From Ceratodon purpureus (Eukaryota > Streptophyta > Bryopsida > Pseudoditrichales > Ditrichaceae): DNA of 64,000 nt. Of this stretch, positions 59,625 through 64,000 are shown piece by piece. Every line of letters begins with the position of its first letter. Within the stretch, counting starts at the first letter, position 1. Made by a program: the position numbers and the translations under genes. Below the pieces are notes generated by a model, which searched no databases, was not told the origin of the DNA, and saw nothing but the letters and a program-made list of their open reading frames with translations. The stretch spans positions 57,514,089 through 57,578,088 of the forward strand of contig CM026426.1 in NCBI GenBank assembly GCA_014871385.1. The letters are read 5' to 3'.

Positions 59625-60145
59625 ATAAGAGAACGTTAGCGGCACTGCTTTTGCAGTGCCTTCGGAATGGCATGGAGCCCATCTTCATCACCAAAGCTTG
59701 GTGATGAAGGTCGGGTACAAAGGTGGGCTCAATGCCATCCCAAAGGCATTGTAAAAGCAGTGCCGTTAACGACACTCCTTTTGCAGTGCCTTTGGGGTGG
59801 CACCTCAAAGGCACTGCCGTTAATAGCAGTGTCAAAAGGTGGGGGCCATCGGTCATGCATCAGCCTCCGGCTCATGGGGGCAAAGGAACAGCAGAATCTC
59901 TCTGCTGCTCTCATGCGCGCATGAGCCCGAGGCTCATACGGATGCCAAAGTCAATCCCTGAATGGGAGTGACGTTAACGGTAGTGCCAAAGGGTTAGGGT
60001 GATTGGTACCCGCATGAGCCCAAAGCTCATGCGGGTGGGGGAGCAGCAGAGAGATTCTGCTCCTCCGTAAAGGACTGCAGTTAACAGCAGTTCTTTTGGG
60101 AGCAGCAGAATCTCTGTGCTGCTCCCGCGCCTGCACGAGCCTAAG
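59625..60145. repeat. GTTAAC-centred palindrome cluster 2 (intron of copy 3)
   Basis: The same three inverted-repeat types recur. GTGCCGTTAACGACACT lies near 59760, CACTGCCGTTAATAGCAGT near 59812, GACGTTAACGGTAGT near 59970 and ACTGCAGTTAACAGCAGT near 60073. CATGAGCC/GGCTCATG and GAGCAGCAGA/TCTGCTGCTC arms lie between them. CTTCATCACCAAAGCTTGGT followed by GATGAAG (59686) is an extra hairpin. Confidence 0.9.
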
Positions 60146-60329
60146 GTGGGTTATGAGGAAGCGCGGCAAATTAAAAAAACCCTAGAAGCTTACCTTGAGG
60201 TTGTGTATTGGACGTGTCGCGGCTCTCCTCTTGGAGATCCTCCAATGTTGGTGTGTGTTGAGGCTGGTACTGAGTCTCGTCGAGTCCATCAGACCGAGCA
60301 GCAAAGTTAGCTTCGGAATGGCTTCCCAT

Positions 60330-61175
60330 ATCTTGAAGAGATCTCAAATTAGACTAGAGTTAACAAACAAGCTCCATGAAGCAAAAACCGAGAAGCTCCA
60401 ACAAAAACAACCCGTGAGATTGAGTTAGTGCAACAACAGGAAAGCGCAGCGAAGTCGAGGATCGATAGGAGAGCAAAGAGAGTTAGGTTGTTTCTGTGAA
60501 GTTAGAAGAAGGAATGGGGTCGAGAATTAAGGCACGTAAATTTGGCAAGGCTAGTTTAGTGATGCACATAATGAGAGGCTATGGATTGAAAATAGGCAAT
60601 TGAGCTGCGCTAAGTGCATATCAAAACCTAAACTCCAAAACATCCTGCCTCCGATCCGAGACAACAAACGCTGAAGTCGACATAAGGATGACTAAGTAAC
60701 AGGGAGGAAGAGAGACTATAATTCATAGACATTCTTTTACAAGTTGCACGAGGAGCCTCCAAAATTATAACCAATGTTCCTTGAAGCCAGTGCACTCAGA
60801 AAATTTATAGGAGTACCATCATTATTATTATAGCAAAATCTGATACTTGTAGTTGATATTTATCTTCCAATGACGGCTCAATCTAAGACAGTACAGATAC
60901 CCATCAAATCAAATTAAGACCACGATGAAGATTTTATTAATCCGTTAAATTTACATCTTTATATCCACGACCTAACTGAAACTGACGGCTTCTTAATTGA
61001 CTAACATTACTAATTCATTCTACTTTACATCTATACTAAAAGCATATTGTGCTAATCAACTAACAAATGAAACCTGGACATCTAATAAGTAGAACACAGG
61101 CAATGCACTAATCCTCTCAATTTCTTTTTGCTATTTCGTCTAGTCTCACTCCAATCTCTCTACACATAGTCGAGA
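60330..61175. other. Divergent intergenic region between copy 3 and the second MULE-type copy
   Basis: About 0.85 kb without a supported gene. It presumably held promoters for both divergently oriented genes. Confidence 0.4.
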
Positions 61176-64000
61176 ATGGCGCATCTCCCTGCGGACAGAG
61201 TGTTAGGCATGGCCGTCCTCAGAGCTCATGGCGTTGGGATTCCACTTACAGTACGTGTCGATGAGGATGGCTTGGCAACTGTTACTGCGCAGCGCCTCAG
61301 CCTGAGGTTTCACTTCAGAGAAGAGAGTATTAGTTTAAAGGAGGAGATTTATGATGATGACATGAATGAGATCACACACACTCTCGATCAGGCTTCAGAG
61401 AAAGACGATGACGATAACAGGTTGTAGAACCTGTATCCCGGTAGGTACAGAGTTTATGGTCTTACAGAGTCCCAGATGCAGGCATCCACTGAGATTCTAA
61501 CTCCTCGTCAATCCTCTACTATTCAGACTCCTCTGCCATGCGATGTAAAGGTCAAATTAGAGCCTGGATTAGATCCTCTGGATGTAACGCCAGTCATCTG
61601 GACTTTTCTTCACACGAGGAGACAAGTCCGCTGAAAGCAGCACCTGCTGTACCAAAACAGTCTGTAGAATCTAGAATGCCATCGGATTTTCCTGTCAAAG
61701 GCTCCAATACCTCTCAATCTCCAAAGGAGGAGTCTGCCTGTGTAGTCCCTCTCATTAGGAAACTTGCGGAGAGACCAGGGAGGAGAAACATTCTGAAAAG
61801 TATAGATTTCTCTTTAGTGAGACACAAGAAGGTTGAGTACTTATCTGCTATGTTCGACGATAGCGTAATCTTTGAGCTCCCTCCTGTTGGTGATGGAGCT
61901 TCTAGGACGCAGGCGAAAGCAATGCAGGGAATGGACAAGCGTTACGATGGACATGTATGGACCAAGACAATCACAACCAACATCGCTAACGATTTCAGCC
62001 TCGCATTCCGCTACTCGAGCTGCGTTGGTTGGCTCCGCTGCAACAACAAAGACTGTGAATTCCTCAACCGCCGACCGCGAATCGTTTAGGTAAACGAGAC
62101 CGAGTTTGAAGGATGTACCCTGCAACTGTTTCGAGTAGCTCAGCCTCCACCAGCTGATTCATCAATTGGTTGCAAGGTATGTAAGGAACCTACTGCATGT
62201 ATTGCTACATGTGGAGCGAAAGTTTATTACGTGATTGGAGAACCCAACCAGAGCAGGGCATGTATCCATATCGGAACACATGATCACCCAGTCAAGGTTG
62301 GAGACTGTAAGGATACAAAGGCGGAGATCGGAAGCCTAATTGAAGAGCAGGTCAAGATGACACCCAAGGCTACCAAGAGCGCTGTTGTCTTGGAGGCGAG
62401 CAAGGTTCTGATCGGCATCTATCTCCTTCAGCCTGAGGACGCATCACCGAAGAAGCTGAGTATAGAGGAGCTTATCCCGATCCCGGATCGCTGCAAAGAC
62501 ATGGCACCCCCGAACATCCGCAACAAAGTTATGACGTTTCGGCGACTCAATCACTAAACTCCGTGGAATTTGTCTGTAGGCGTTTGTCCAAGAGAATAAG
62601 TTTCCAAATCAGGGGGCCGAACGGGAGAAAGTCTTTGTGTTTAAGATGTCCGAAGTTGGTCTCGGGAGTGGTGTCGACTTGGTCAGTAGGATGCAAGCTG
62701 GCGGAGACCTTGAGAACGCATGGATTATGTTCGACCACGTGAAACGTGTGACGAAGTGGTCAACCATGGCTTGCCATGTGTACGACGCTACGTACTGCCG
62801 AGTGATGACAATTGCCAGCTGCGACATGCAATCCGAGAATACCAAAGCCGAGCTCAACTTCTGGAAGAACCTGAATCTCGCCATGAGTCGGAACGGCGTT
62901 GCAGCACCAAATTTCAAGGGCTTCATGGCGGACAATGCAGAGGCGAACTGGAATGCAGTGAGGATTATCTACAGCAATGGCAACAAAGAGGACCGAATGG
63001 AGGATCGGGAGAGGTCCTGCCTGTTCCATTGGACTAAGAGCATGCTGCAGTATACAGTGAAATACTTCCCTGAAGAACTCCGGGAGCAGCACAAGAAGAT
63101 GCGTAACCAGTTCAAGGCAGCTAAGAGTTTGACAGAGGCGGACACTCTGTACCACGGGTTGCGAGCCTGGTGGGTATTGACCGGGCTTCTGGGCGAGGTG
63201 GCACTAATCAAACTGGATTAGTGGCTGGCATATTGGCACCACCGCTACCGCCAGTGGGGCGGGTTCATGTCTGGGGTGAGTTATCCCCAAAACTGTGATA
63301 CGTTCCTTTCATACCTTATCTGATCACCCTAAACATCAGAACTTTTATCCATGACTGTCAATGAAGGCCCTTGAGTGTCAACGAAGGCACTGTAAAAGGA
63401 GTGGCGTTAACGGCATTGCTTTTGCAGTGCCCTTGTCTTCACTAAAGGGCCCTTCATCAAACTATCCTCGAATCTATCCTTTAGTGTCAACGAAGGCCGT
63501 CGAGTGTCAGCGAAGGCGCTGCAAAAGGAGTGTCGTTAACGACAGTGCTTTTGCAGTGCCCTCGTCTTCTCTCGAGGCCCTCATTTAACTATCTTTGATT
63601 CTAACTAATTCCTCTGTCTAAATTGCAGAAATTCACGAAAGAAGAACTTACAGAGATGCCGATCTGCAACCTCGCCGAAACCGTTCACAACAAGTGGCTC
63701 CAAGCTTCTGGGAACAACGGCAGCGATCTCTACGTTGCCAGTGTGGATGATCTCGTTCGGGCATTTCTACAGGTTGTTAACTATTACCAATTTCTGAAGG
63801 GTGACCTGGGCGGAACAAGTCCATCGAAGAAGGAACTGAAGCTTAGGATGGCCGAGTGCAGGGCAAAAATTACAGGAAATCCTGCGCTCCTCGAAGATCC
63901 CATGCTGGATATGCCAGGAGGAGAAGAGTTTTGCACCCGTGAACCTATAATGCCTGGAGCAGAATTGTTTGGATCACAAAAGCGTAAGGCCGACGTACCC
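61176..64000 (+). pseudogene. MULE-type transposase, decayed copy 2 (runs off the window)
   Basis: Closely related to the gene at 42.9-46.6 kb over its length: GVGIPLTVRVDEDGLATV, KRYDGHVWTKTITT, GWLRCNNKDCEF, ACIHIGTHDHPVKVGD, VYDATYCRVMTIAS, FMADNAEANWNAV and CLFHWTKSM. TAG replaces residues that are Trp, Glu, Trp and Gln in copy 1 (61425, 62087, 62577, 63219). Frameshifts lie near 61590 and 62545, where about seven codons (RYGIMDG) are also lost. Exon 1 ends at 63275 (GGG|GTGAGT). The intron (63276-63628, 353 bp against 106 bp in copy 1) contains GTTAAC palindromes. Exon 2 starts at 63629 and leaves the window before the SWIM finger. Confidence 0.85.
63360..63590. repeat. GTTAAC-centred palindromes in the MULE-type intron
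   Basis: Two diverged units of about 125 bp (starting TGTCAACGAAGG and TGTCAGCGAAGG) each carry a palindrome, AGTGGCGTTAACGGCATTGC (about 63400) and AGTGTCGTTAACGACAGTGC (about 63528), flanked by GCACTG/CAGTGC arms. The same core occurs in introns of the ParB-methyltransferase gene at 57.8-60.1 kb. Confidence 0.9.

Larger units (their letters stand above)
55362..60329 (-). pseudogene. ParB-like / DNA-methyltransferase-like gene, decayed (copy 3)
   Basis: Same exon order and motifs as copy 2. Exon 1 starts MGSHSEANFAARSDG (60329-60194, then |GTAAGC). The ParB-type box is FMVRDGNHRLQA (about 59220), then VILDPRGY. A helical middle follows (58.3-59.0 kb). WGWYMDC-type residues (GWYMDC) and a basic linker (RGRKGRGAKRK) precede VDLVIADFPDGLFVPG (motif IV position, about 56630), then ALLFFIPDSSH. 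The C-terminal LPCYIEGLAEELAQ matches [13 protein letters not shown] of copy 2. Seven in-frame stops (56968, 57364, 57607, 57652, 58456, 59206, 59536; lower coordinates), all TAG, and at least three frameshifts show decay. Two introns are swollen by GTTAAC palindromes. It ends at TAG 55362-55364. Confidence 0.65.

Noticed and set aside
22707-63221. UAG reassigned to an amino acid in this organism
   Set aside because: The TAGs align with different residues (Trp, Gln, Glu), the same genes also carry frameshifts, and other intact genes here end with TAG.

Overview
This is eukaryotic nuclear DNA, most likely from a land plant near the base of the tree (a bryophyte, probably a moss, is my best guess). 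The reasons are GT-AG introns with U-rich acceptors, strongly AT-rich intergenic DNA with very long (TA)n runs, a secreted plant S-protein-homolog (S1) gene, and plant transposon families (a transposase with a GHTH-DID signature, MULE-type transposases with SWIM zinc fingers, an En/Spm-type remnant). I see no rRNA, tRNA, CRISPR array or bacterial-style operon. Almost everything recognisable is mobile or derived from mobile DNA. Family names come from motifs read by eye, not from database searches.

Layout. 1-9.3 kb: decayed DNA with a fragment of a MULE-type transposase at the very start, two small exon-like remnants, degenerate AT repeats and a 72-bp palindrome. 9.376-31.004 kb: one large element bounded by a perfect 26-bp inverted repeat. 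It carries a 939-codon intact transposase-like gene on the minus strand. Diverging from it on the plus strand is a multi-exon gene encoding a ParB-like domain, a DNA-methyltransferase-like domain, an acidic/coiled-coil tail and an FCP1/NIF-like phosphatase domain. Variants of one palindrome, TTAGCTCAC-N-GTGAGCTAA, occur as two tandem arrays and as more than a dozen dispersed copies in its introns and exons. 31.2-35.3 kb: gag remnant, a tRNA-type SINE, a dispersed repeat and an F-box-like pseudogene. 35.5-46.6 kb: a second ParB-methyltransferase gene (minus), a 4 x 128-bp tandem array, and a divergent intact MULE-type transposase gene with a GCM/WRKY-like finger and a SWIM finger (plus). 48-52 kb: En/Spm-type pseudogene flanked by inverted repeats. 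53.5-54.5 kb: a secreted protein with two S1 domains. 55.4-64 kb: a third, decayed ParB-methyltransferase gene (minus) and a divergent decayed MULE-type copy (plus), which share GTTAAC-centred palindromes in their introns.

The recurring unit is the main result: a transposase gene placed head to head with a ParB-methyltransferase-like gene, together with a palindrome family private to that element. It occurs three times, with two different transposase types. ParB proteins are classically known to bind dispersed palindromes (parS), so an element-encoded protein that recognises the element's own palindromes is a testable idea. Two further traits point to RNA polymerase II: five CTD-like heptads (YMPTSPV type) in the second protein, and an FCP1/NIF-like (CTD-phosphatase family) domain in the first. 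All fourteen in-frame stops that I could place in these gene families are TAG.
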